6,120 bases of DNA. Origin: Desulfatirhabdium sp964549995 (GTDB lineage: Bacteria; Desulfobacterota; Desulfobacteria; Desulfobacterales; Desulfatirhabdiaceae). The notes under the pieces were generated by a model that was not told the origin of the DNA, did no database searches, and saw only the letters and a list, made by a program, of their open reading frames with translations. Shown here piece by piece: positions 1-6,079 of the stretch; positions within the stretch are counted from its first letter, which is position 1, and each line of letters opens with the position of its first letter. The position numbers were made by a program, and so were the translations under genes. The stretch lies in the NCBI GenBank assembly GCA_964549995.1, contig CAZJXF010000181.1:1-6120 (forward strand). Direction: 5' to 3'.

Positions 1-99
1 AACACGTTTCCGCTGCTTCGCAAAACACCACCCGCCCTCCTGCTGGAAGCCCGGTATTGGAAAGGTATCGGGAGATGGAGACTTTTTGCGAATCCATCA
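1..99. repeat. Truncated copy of a dispersed palindromic repeat (right half), downstream of argG
   Basis: This stretch matches 4615-4714 in the same orientation. Bases 1-50 are identical to 4615-4664. Over the whole stretch I count ten substitutions and one single-base indel (a run of five T here, six there), about 89% identity. The copy ends in the same outer terminus, gacttttTgcgaRtccRtca. Only the right arm is visible because the window starts inside the element; the left arm should lie just outside. It begins 76 bases past the argG stop. The short gap (100-175) holds nothing convincing: one interrupted 7-bp stem (about 107-113 with 148-154) with a long loop and no T-run, so it is not a clear terminator. 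The repeat identity is directly seen; its mobile or regulatory nature is inferred. Confidence 0.85.
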
Positions 100-175
100 A
101 ACATTCGTGGCGGTAATAGCCCTTCCCTTATCCCTCGTTCAGCATACCCGCCCACAGGCATTTCCAAGCAAGGCA

Positions 176-1390
176 CTACCGGCTTCCGGCAGCCTGCATC
201 AGCTTCTGGATCCGAAGTCGAAGGGCATTCAATCGGATGAATCCTTCGGCGTCTTTCTGCCGATACACCGATTCATCCTCGAAGGTGGCAAAATCCAAGC
301 TGTAGAGGGATCTATCGGATTTTCTGCCGAGCACCCGACAATTGCCTTTGTAGAGTTCCAGTCGAACCACCCCGGAAACGTTCTGTTGGGTATCGTCGAT
401 CATGCGCTGCAGCAGTCGCATTTCCGGCGAAAACCAGAATCCGTAGTAGACGAGTTCGGCATATTTGGGGATGAGGCTGTCGCGCAAATGCATCACTTCC
501 CGATCGAGGGTGATAGACTCCATAGCCATGTGCGCCACCCGCAGGATGGTTCCGCCCGGGGTTTCATACACACCTCTCGATTTCATGCCGACAAATCGGT
601 TTTCGACCAAGTCCACCCGACCGATGCCATGTTTGCCGCCCAATTCGTTCAGTGCCTTGAGCAGCTTGGCGGGTGTCATCCGATTTCCATTCAAGGCAAC
701 GGGGTCCCCGCTCTCGAAGGTCAGTTCGATCACCTCGGGGTGATCGGGTGCCGCCTTCGGCGAGACGGTCAGTTTGAAAATGTCTTCCGGAGGCTCGGCC
801 CAGGGGTCTTCCAGAATGCCGCCCTCATAACTGATGTGCAGCAGATTGGCATCCGAACTGTAAGGCTTGGCCGGAGTGGTCGGAACGGAAATGCCGTGTT
901 TTTTGGCGTATTCCATGAGGGCCGTCCGCGAGGTCAGGTTCCACTCCCGCCAGGGGGCGATGATGCGAATGTGCGGATCGATGGCATAATAGGTGAGCTC
1001 GAAACGGACCTGATCGTTGCCTTTTCCGGTGGCGCCGTGACTGACGGCATCCGCGCTTTCGGCCAACGCCGTTTCCATCTGATACTTGGCGATCAAGGGA
1101 CGGGCCAGAGAGGTTCCGAGCAAGTATTGCCCCTCGTAGATAGCGTTTGCTCGAAACGCCGGAAAAACGAATTCCCGAACGAAGGTTTCCTTCAGATCCG
1201 AAATATAGACCTTGGATGCGCCTGTCGCGACGGCATTGTTTCGGATCTGCTCCAGGTCATCCTCTTGGCCGATATCCGCCGAGAAGGTGATGACCTGACA
1301 TTGATAGGTTTCGATCAGCCATTTGAGAATGACCGATGTATCGAGGCCGCCGGAATAGGCCAGAACGACTTTCTTGACGGTTTCAGGCAT
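176..1390 (-). CDS. argG: Argininosuccinate synthase
   Basis: The enzyme condenses citrulline and aspartate with ATP, giving argininosuccinate, AMP and pyrophosphate; this is the penultimate step of arginine synthesis, in the cytoplasm. The 404-aa product has the usual family length. The N-type ATP pyrophosphatase loop AYSGGLDTS is at residues 11-19. The nucleotide and citrulline/aspartate-binding segment HGATGKGNDQVRFE is at about 118-131. Further family blocks are APWREW (145-150), KPYSSDANLLHISYEGG (175-191) and NRFVGMKSRGVYETPGG (264-280). The ATG at 1390 overlaps the argF stop by 8 nt (ATGCCTGA). It is preceded by a strong AAAGGAG (1403-1397) with a 6-nt gap, which fixes the start. It is the last gene of the argBDFG cluster in this window; argH, which often follows, is not visible. 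A 440-codon open frame on the opposite strand is a composition shadow. Confidence 0.98.
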   Translation of the reverse strand: MPETVKKVVLAYSGGLDTSVILKWLIETYQCQVITFSADIGQEDDLEQIRNNAVATGASKVYISDLKETFVREFVFPAFRANAIYEGQYLLGTSLARPLIAKYQMETALAESADAVSHGATGKGNDQVRFELTYYAIDPHIRIIAPWREWNLTSRTALMEYAKKHGISVPTTPAKPYSSDANLLHISYEGGILEDPWAEPPEDIFKLTVSPKAAPDHPEVIELTFESGDPVALNGNRMTPAKLLKALNELGGKHGIGRVDLVENRFVGMKSRGVYETPGGTILRVAHMAMESITLDREVMHLRDSLIPKYAELVYYGFWFSPEMRLLQRMIDDTQQNVSGVVRLELYKGNCRVLGRKSDRSLYSLDFATFEDESVYRQKDAEGFIRLNALRLRIQKLMQAAGSR

Positions 1391-2312
1391 GAGAGGCTCC
1401 TTTCGTGAGCAATTCCATCAGAATCGCCTTGTTCATGTGCATTTTGTTTTCGGCCTGGTCCCAGATGACCGATGCCGGATCTTCCAGAAGCTGCTCCGAA
1501 ATTTCTTCCCCCCGGTGTGCCGGCAGGCAGTGCAGCACGATCGCTGCGGGATCGGCCAAGGAAACCAGCTGTCGGTCAATCTGAAAACCCTGAAAGATTT
1601 TTTTGCGCTCGGCCTGCTCGGATTCCTGCCCCATGCTGGCCCACACATCGGTATAGAGGACATGGGCCCCGCAAGCAGCCTCCTTCGGATCGGAGACGAC
1701 CGATATCCGACCGGAAGCCATCCCTCTGGCCCGCTCCAAAATGGCCGCATCGGGATGGTAGCCTTCCGGACAGGCCAGAACCAGATCGAAGCCGAGCACA
1801 GCAGCCGCGTTGATCCAGGAGTGGGCGACATTGTTTCCGTCTCCGACCCAGGCCACCCGGATGCCCGAACAAGTGCCGAAGCGCTCGATCACGGTCATCA
1901 GATCGCTCAGCACCTGGGTGGGATGGTAGCGGTCCGTCAGGGCGTTGATGACGGGAATGGAGGCGAATTCGGCGAATTCTTCGAGCAGGTCCTGCGAAAA
2001 CGTCCGGATGGCGACCGCATCCACATACCGGGCCAACACCCGGGCCGTATCCCGGACGGGCTCGTTCCGGCTGACCTGGGTGTCACGGGTGTTGATGTAA
2101 AGCGGTGTGCCGCCAAGCTGCACCATGGCAGCCTCGAAGGAAACGCGAGTTCGGGTGGAAGGCTTGTCGAAAATCAATGCAAGGGATTTTCCGATCAGCG
2201 GTCGATCCATAATCCCCTGACTTCTGCGCTTTTTAAAAGCAATTGCCCGATCGAAGAGCCGTTCAAAATCGTCCCGGGTCAAATCCAACAGGGTGAGCAA
2301 GTCTTTTTTCAT
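1383..2312 (-). CDS. argF: Ornithine carbamoyltransferase (anabolic)
   Basis: It transfers the carbamoyl group of carbamoyl phosphate to ornithine, making citrulline, in the cytoplasm; the family is normally trimeric. The 309-aa product has typical length. The carbamoyl-phosphate-binding motif STRTR is at residues 52-56 within FDKPSTRTRVSFE. HPTQ is at 130-133. The ornithine-domain segment DVWASMG is at 222-228. The catalytic HCLPAHRGEE is at 261-270. HCLPA and the SMG motif favour a true ornithine carbamoyltransferase over aspartate carbamoyltransferase. The position between argD and argG, with argB and no catabolic arcA or arcC nearby, supports the biosynthetic role. The ATG at 2312 overlaps the argD stop in an ATGA, and GAGGT (2326-2322) lies 9 nt upstream. 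The acetyl- or succinyl-ornithine variants cannot be formally excluded by eye, but nothing suggests them. Confidence 0.97.
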   Translation of the reverse strand: MKKDLLTLLDLTRDDFERLFDRAIAFKKRRSQGIMDRPLIGKSLALIFDKPSTRTRVSFEAAMVQLGGTPLYINTRDTQVSRNEPVRDTARVLARYVDAVAIRTFSQDLLEEFAEFASIPVINALTDRYHPTQVLSDLMTVIERFGTCSGIRVAWVGDGNNVAHSWINAAAVLGFDLVLACPEGYHPDAAILERARGMASGRISVVSDPKEAACGAHVLYTDVWASMGQESEQAERKKIFQGFQIDRQLVSLADPAAIVLHCLPAHRGEEISEQLLEDPASVIWDQAENKMHMNKAILMELLTKGASHA

Positions 2313-3505
2313 CGGCCGAATACCTCATCCAAACAGGAAAGAAGGGCATCGATGTCGTCTACACCGACCAGAAGCGGCGGAACGAACCGAAGGACATTTC
2401 CCTGAACGCAATTGATCAAGAATCCCTTTTCCATACAGGCCATGACCACATCGGCTCCTTCTGCCTCGATTTCAGCACCGATCATGAGTCCTCGGCCGCG
2501 AACGTCCCGAATTACGGCATGCCGTGCGGCGATGTCCCGTAGCCCAGCCATCAGCCGCTCCCCCATGGCCCTGGCATGTGCGAGGATGTCGGTTTCCGTC
2601 AACACGCGCAGGACGGCCCGGGAGGCCGCCGTCACCAATGGGGTTCCGCCGAAGGTCGAGGCATGGGCTCCCGGACTGAAGGCGCCTGCGACTGTTTCCG
2701 TACATGCCATGGCCCCCATGGGAAGGCCGTTGGCCAATGCCTTGGCAAGGGTCATGATGTCGGGTCGCACCCCCTCGTGCTCATGGGCGAAGAGTTTTCC
2801 GGTACGGCCCATACCGGTCTGAATCTCGTCGTAAATCAGCAGCGCTCCCGTTTCATCGCAAATACGGCGGACCGCCTGCAGGTATCCGGGATCGGGAAGG
2901 CGAATGCCTCCCTCCCCCTGAATCGGTTCGAGCATCACAGCACAGGTCGCTGAAGTGACCGCATTCTGCAAGGCATCGATGTCGTTGAAGGGGACGAATC
3001 GAAATCCAGGCAAAACGGGTTCGAAGCCTTTTCGGATCTTCTCCTGCCCGGTCGCAGAAAGTGCGGCCATGGTCCTGCCATGAAAGGACTGGGTCATCGA
3101 TACGATCTCGTACCGATCGGTTTCCCCCCGATCCTTGAAATACTTGCGGGCGATCTTGATGGCCGCCTCGTTTGCCTCCGCACCGCTGTTGCAGAAGAAG
3201 ACCCGGTCCGCAAAGCAATTTTCGGTCAGCAGGCGGGCTACCTCGATCTGGGGTCGGGTGTAGTAAAGATTCGACACGTGAACCAGGGTAGCGGCCTGCT
3301 CGCTGATCGCCCGGGTCACTTCCGGATGACAATGCCCGAGGTTACATACGGCAATACCGGCCACAAAATCCCGATAAGCCTTTCCGTTTTCGTCCCAGAC
3401 CAGGCAGCCCTCCCCCCGGACCAGCACGATGGGAAACCGTTTGTAGGTGCCTGCAATGTGCCGCTCGGCGGCATCGATCCAAACCGATGAAGGGGATGTC
3501 GTCAT
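2309..3505 (-). CDS. argD: Acetylornithine aminotransferase (class III, PLP-dependent)
   Basis: It interconverts N-acetylglutamate semialdehyde plus glutamate with N-acetylornithine plus 2-oxoglutarate. The product is a fold-type I, class III aminotransferase of 398 aa, the usual ArgD length. The phosphate-cup motif NSGAEANE is at residues 106-113, FHGRT at 141-145 and EPIQGEGG at 193-200. The PLP-nitrogen aspartate is D226 in YDEIQTGMGRTG. The Schiff-base lysine is K255 in TLAKALANGLPMG, and STFGG is at 283-287. The frame stays open 120 nt further upstream inside argB, but homology begins near the ATG at 3505. That ATG forms an ATGA overlap with the argB stop and has CGGAA (3518-3514) 8 nt before it, so I chose it. 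ArgD enzymes often also serve as succinyldiaminopimelate aminotransferase; that second role is possible but not shown here. Confidence 0.97.
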   Translation of the reverse strand: MTTSPSSVWIDAAERHIAGTYKRFPIVLVRGEGCLVWDENGKAYRDFVAGIAVCNLGHCHPEVTRAISEQAATLVHVSNLYYTRPQIEVARLLTENCFADRVFFCNSGAEANEAAIKIARKYFKDRGETDRYEIVSMTQSFHGRTMAALSATGQEKIRKGFEPVLPGFRFVPFNDIDALQNAVTSATCAVMLEPIQGEGGIRLPDPGYLQAVRRICDETGALLIYDEIQTGMGRTGKLFAHEHEGVRPDIMTLAKALANGLPMGAMACTETVAGAFSPGAHASTFGGTPLVTAASRAVLRVLTETDILAHARAMGERLMAGLRDIAARHAVIRDVRGRGLMIGAEIEAEGADVVMACMEKGFLINCVQGNVLRFVPPLLVGVDDIDALLSCLDEVFGR

Positions 3506-4377
3506 TTCGTGAATTCCGTTCCGATACCTCTGTCCGTAAACAATTCGAGAAGCAGCGCATGCCGCTTCCGACCGTTGATGATATGCACCTTCTGCACCCC
3601 GTTCAAAATGGCCTCGAGGGCGCATTCGACCTTGGGAATCATGCCGCCTGTAATCTCCCCCGATTGGATGAGCGCGTGGGCCAGCTCCCGATTGAGCGAA
3701 GAAACGAGTCTGCCCTGAGCATCGAGAATGCCGTCTACGTCCGTCAGCAGGATGAGCCTTCCGGCCGAAAGCGAAATGGCGATATGGCTGGCTACCAGAT
3801 CGGCATTGATATTGAAAGTTTCTCCGTTTTCGCCGACACCCACCGGTGCAATTACGGGAATGAACCCTTGGGTGGTCAAGGTGTGGATGAGGGCGGGGTT
3901 GACTTCGGTCACTTCCCCGACCAGCCCCGGATCGATGATTTCCGGAGGACTGTCCGCCGATTCCCTGTGGATGATCTGCATTTTTCTCGCGGTAATGAGC
4001 CCGCCGTCCTTGCCCGAAAGACCGACGGCCCGGCCACCCATGCGGTTGATCTGCAGAACGATGGCTTTGTTGATCTTGCCGGCAAGAACCATCTCGACCA
4101 CGTCCATGGTAACGTCGTCTGTAAGCCGCATGCCGCGAACAAACTGCGGTTGAATGTGCATCTTTTCGAGCACTTCGTTGATTTGCGGCCCGCCGCCATG
4201 AACGATGACCGGATTGAGTCCGACATATTTCAGAAGGGTGATGTCCTGGGCGAAATCGGCCTTGAGCTGCTCGTCCACCATGGCATGACCACCGTACTTG
4301 ACGACCACGGTCATCCCGGCAAACCGACGGATGTAGGGAAGCGATTCAACGAGAATATCGGCGACATTCGGGGTCAT
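3502..4377 (-). CDS. argB: N-acetylglutamate kinase, arginine-sensitive type
   Basis: It phosphorylates N-acetylglutamate with ATP, the second and usually controlling step of the acetylated arginine pathway. The 291-aa product belongs to the amino-acid kinase family. The ATP-phosphate lysine is K27 in VVKYGGHAM, the glycine-rich HGGGP is at 60-64, GLSGKDGG at 119-126, the substrate-binding FNINADLVA at 188-196, LTDVDG at 211-216, and the second conserved lysine K249 in GGMIPKVE. An N-terminal helix (about residues 3-20) precedes the first strand, and the C-terminus reads HALLLELFTDRGIGTEF. Both are hallmarks of hexameric, arginine-inhibited kinases rather than the short dimeric E. coli form. 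Feedback inhibition by arginine is therefore inferred. The ATG at 4377 has GGAG (4389-4386) at an 8-nt gap. It is the first gene of the cluster, directly after the repeat element that separates it from hslU. Confidence 0.97.
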   Translation of the reverse strand: MTPNVADILVESLPYIRRFAGMTVVVKYGGHAMVDEQLKADFAQDITLLKYVGLNPVIVHGGGPQINEVLEKMHIQPQFVRGMRLTDDVTMDVVEMVLAGKINKAIVLQINRMGGRAVGLSGKDGGLITARKMQIIHRESADSPPEIIDPGLVGEVTEVNPALIHTLTTQGFIPVIAPVGVGENGETFNINADLVASHIAISLSAGRLILLTDVDGILDAQGRLVSSLNRELAHALIQSGEITGGMIPKVECALEAILNGVQKVHIINGRKRHALLLELFTDRGIGTEFTK

Positions 4378-4389
4378 ATGGGTGTCTCC
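4378..4389 (-). promoter_or_regulatory. Ribosome binding site of argB
   Basis: GGAG at 4389-4386 lies 8 nt before the argB ATG (4377-4375). Unlike those of the downstream arg genes, this site is not inside a preceding gene, so argB starts translation independently. No convincing promoter is visible between it and the repeat. The TATAGT at 4397-4392 is too close: a transcript starting from it would begin inside the ribosome binding site. Confidence 0.7.
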
Positions 4390-4436
4390 GGACTATAAAA
4401 AGGCTGGGCTCGCAAAAAGTCAGATGCTCTTGTTTA

Positions 4437-4454
4437 ACCCGCAGGAGAGCGGGT
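4437..4454. other. Small hairpin inside the repeat's left arm
   Basis: A perfect 6-bp stem, acccgc with gcgggt, encloses a 6-nt loop. On the argB-coding strand it is not followed by a T-run, so I do not call it an intrinsic terminator. It competes with pairing of the same bases to the right arm at about 4641-4657. Confidence 0.45.
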
Positions 4455-4486
4455 GCATTTTGCTTGCGCAGCGGAAAAACTCAGCA

Positions 4487-4508
4487 GCCCGATCTCGTAG
4501 GATCGGGC
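4487..4508. other. Local hairpin that competes with the long-range arm pairing
   Basis: An 8-bp perfect stem, gcccgatc (4487-4494) with gatcgggc (4501-4508), encloses a 6-nt loop. The gatcgggc half is also part of the 12-bp perfect pairing with 4583-4594, where gcccgatc occurs again (4586-4593). The two pairings are mutually exclusive. The bases are directly seen; any switching role is conjecture. Confidence 0.5.
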
Positions 4509-4711
4509 GGATAGCCAAGATGGAAACGATGGCTTTCTGAAAGGCAACATCCGGATTTTCAATCCAAAATAGATGAAGCGCGTCCGCCCGATCCAACGAT
4601 CTCCGGCTGCTTCAAACACGTTTCCGCTGCTTCGCAAAACACCACCCGCCCTCCTGCTGGAAGCACGGCATTGGAAGGAAATCGGTAGGTGGCGACTTTT
4701 TTGCGAGTCCG

Positions 4712-6079
4712 TCACAAAATGAATCTGCTCAAATCCTGATTGTTCTTGATAGCCGAAAGCCGGGCATCCACCATGGCTGCATCGATGCGGATGGTGGGTT
4801 CCGGAACGTCCGGAGCTTCGAAGAGAATATCCTCGAGCAGCTTTTCCATTACCGTATGCAGGCGTCGGGCTCCGATGTTATCGGTCGATGCGTTCACTTC
4901 CTCAGCGATGGATGCGATTCGGTCGATGGCCTCCTCTTCGAAGACGAGACGAACGCCTTCGGTCGCCAACAGTTCGGTGTACTGCAAGATCAAGGCGTTT
5001 TCGGGTTCCGTCAGAATCCGCTTGAAATCCGTTTTCGTCAGAGACTGCAGCTCTACCCGGATGGGAAACCGTCCCTGGAGCTCTGGAATGAGATCGGAGG
5101 GAGCTATTCCATGAAAGGCACCCGAAGCGATGAACAGGATGTGGTCCGTCTTGACCGGACCGTATTTCGTGTTCACACTGCTGCCTTCGACGATCGGCAG
5201 CAGGTCCCGTTGAACCCCTTCCCGAGAAACATCGGGACCTGTCGTCGAGCCCTTACCGACGATCTTGTCGATTTCATCCAGAAAGACAATACCCGCCTGC
5301 TCCACCCTGCCGATCGCCTCTGCGACGACTTCTTCCATGTCGATAAGGTTCTGGGCCTCTTCCTGGGTCAGAATCTTCATCGCTTCCGGCACCTTGACCT
5401 TACGTCTACGGGTGTTCTTGGGCAATAGACCGCTCAGCATATCTTTGAAATTGATGCCCATTTCTTCCATACCGACATTCGAGAAGATTTCGATGGTGGG
5501 CATCTGCCGTTCGGTCACGTCCAGATCGACATAACGGTTGTCGAGCTTTCCTTCCCGGAGCATGGTACGGAGCTTTTCCCGGGTGGACGACCCCTCATCG
5601 GATGTGGCAGTGACCACTTCCAGAAGGGGGCCTTCCTTGCCGATATCGCTTGCGGTCGAACGCGATTTCGGAAGGAGAAGATCGAGCATGCGCTCTTCAG
5701 CAATGCTCCTCGCCCTGGGCTGCACCGCCTGCTGAGCCCTGCTCTTGGCCTGGGTGATGGCAAGCTCGACCAGGTCACGGATCATCGACTCGACATCCCG
5801 GCCGACATAACCGACTTCCGTGAACTTGGACGCCTCCACCTTGATAAAAGGAGCATCGGCAAGTCTGGCCAGCCTACGAGCGATTTCGGTCTTGCCGACT
5901 CCGGTCGGCCCGATGAGGATAATGTTCTTGGGCGCAATTTCATCCCGAAGCTCTTCCCGCACTTGTTGCCTGCGCCAGCGGTTTCGGAGAGCGATCGCCA
6001 CACTGCGCTTGGCCTCATGCTGTCCAACGATGTACTTGTCAAGTTCCCGAACGATGTCAACCGGTTTCAATGCGTCCAT
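4712..6079 (-). CDS. hslU: HslU (ClpY), AAA+ ATPase subunit of the HslVU protease
   Basis: HslU is the hexameric unfoldase that binds substrates, unfolds them with ATP and threads them into the HslV peptidase chamber in the cytoplasm. The product is 455 aa, close to the family's usual length. Walker A GPTGVGKT is at residues 57-64. The pore loop GYVGRD is at 90-95. The HslU-specific intermediate (I) domain spans roughly 105-245. Walker B IVFLDEIDK is at 264-272. GRFPIR, with the arginine-finger region, is at 336-341. Sensor 2 GARR is at 403-406. The protein ends in DLSRFIL, the conserved tail that docks into HslV. An in-frame TTG at 6085 would add two residues, but the ATG at 6079 has GAGGA (6092-6088) 8 nt upstream and starts MDALKP, so I prefer it. 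The gene overlaps the hslV tail by 23 nt. Its TGA stop (4714-4712) sits at the border of the repeat. Confidence 0.98.
   Translation of the reverse strand: MDALKPVDIVRELDKYIVGQHEAKRSVAIALRNRWRRQQVREELRDEIAPKNIILIGPTGVGKTEIARRLARLADAPFIKVEASKFTEVGYVGRDVESMIRDLVELAITQAKSRAQQAVQPRARSIAEERMLDLLLPKSRSTASDIGKEGPLLEVVTATSDEGSSTREKLRTMLREGKLDNRYVDLDVTERQMPTIEIFSNVGMEEMGINFKDMLSGLLPKNTRRRKVKVPEAMKILTQEEAQNLIDMEEVVAEAIGRVEQAGIVFLDEIDKIVGKGSTTGPDVSREGVQRDLLPIVEGSSVNTKYGPVKTDHILFIASGAFHGIAPSDLIPELQGRFPIRVELQSLTKTDFKRILTEPENALILQYTELLATEGVRLVFEEEAIDRIASIAEEVNASTDNIGARRLHTVMEKLLEDILFEAPDVPEPTIRIDAAMVDARLSAIKNNQDLSRFIL

Larger units (their letters stand above)
4406..4714. repeat. Palindromic MITE/ERIC-like repeat element filling the hslU-argB gap
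   Basis: This non-coding element of about 305 bp has terminal inverted repeats: ctcgcaaaaagtc at 4409-4421 and its reverse complement, with one extra T, at 4694-4707. The arms are related further inward. Bases 4441-4477 and the reverse complement of 4621-4657 share identical blocks of 7, 7 and 10 bases. Bases 4483-4511 match the reverse complement of 4583-4611 at 25 of 29 positions, including a perfect 12-bp stem (4500-4511 with 4583-4594). The unpaired centre is about 4512-4582. It encodes no transposase. I see no target-site duplication. The right end reaches the hslU stop codon. A second copy of the right arm is at 1-99. Being long, palindromic, non-coding and repeated, it resembles a non-autonomous element moved in trans or an ERIC/BIME-type intergenic repeat. 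In RNA it would form a long hairpin between the protease and arginine genes, with possible effects on termination or mRNA stability. Confidence 0.8.

Noticed and set aside
100..175. Intrinsic terminator after argG
   Set aside because: Only an interrupted stem with a loop of over 30 nt and no following T-run on the minus strand; not convincing.
86..1408. 440-codon open frame on the plus strand opposite argG
   Set aside because: It mirrors argG codon structure, starts with a TTG inside the repeat, and its translation shows no recognisable domain; it is an antisense composition shadow.
1374..2405. 343-codon plus-strand frame opposite argF
   Set aside because: The opposite strand encodes a full, motif-complete ornithine carbamoyltransferase; this frame has no ribosome site or domain.
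3506..3625. N-terminal extension of argD by 40 residues
   Set aside because: The extra codons overlap argB in another frame, do not look like ArgD, and the ATG at 3505 has a better context and gives the normal length.
3487..4398. 303-codon plus-strand frame opposite argB
   Set aside because: It lies entirely opposite argB and its flanks, with no recognisable motif; a shadow.
4392..4421. Promoter-like pair (ctgact and TATAGT) just before argB on the minus strand
   Set aside because: The spacing is about 20 nt and the implied start would fall within the ribosome binding site, leaving almost no leader; part of the match is just the repeat terminus.
4406..4714. CRISPR array or riboswitch in the hslU-argB gap
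   Set aside because: There are no regularly spaced direct repeats. The structure is a single inverted repeat with a second copy elsewhere, which a riboswitch specific to argB would not show.
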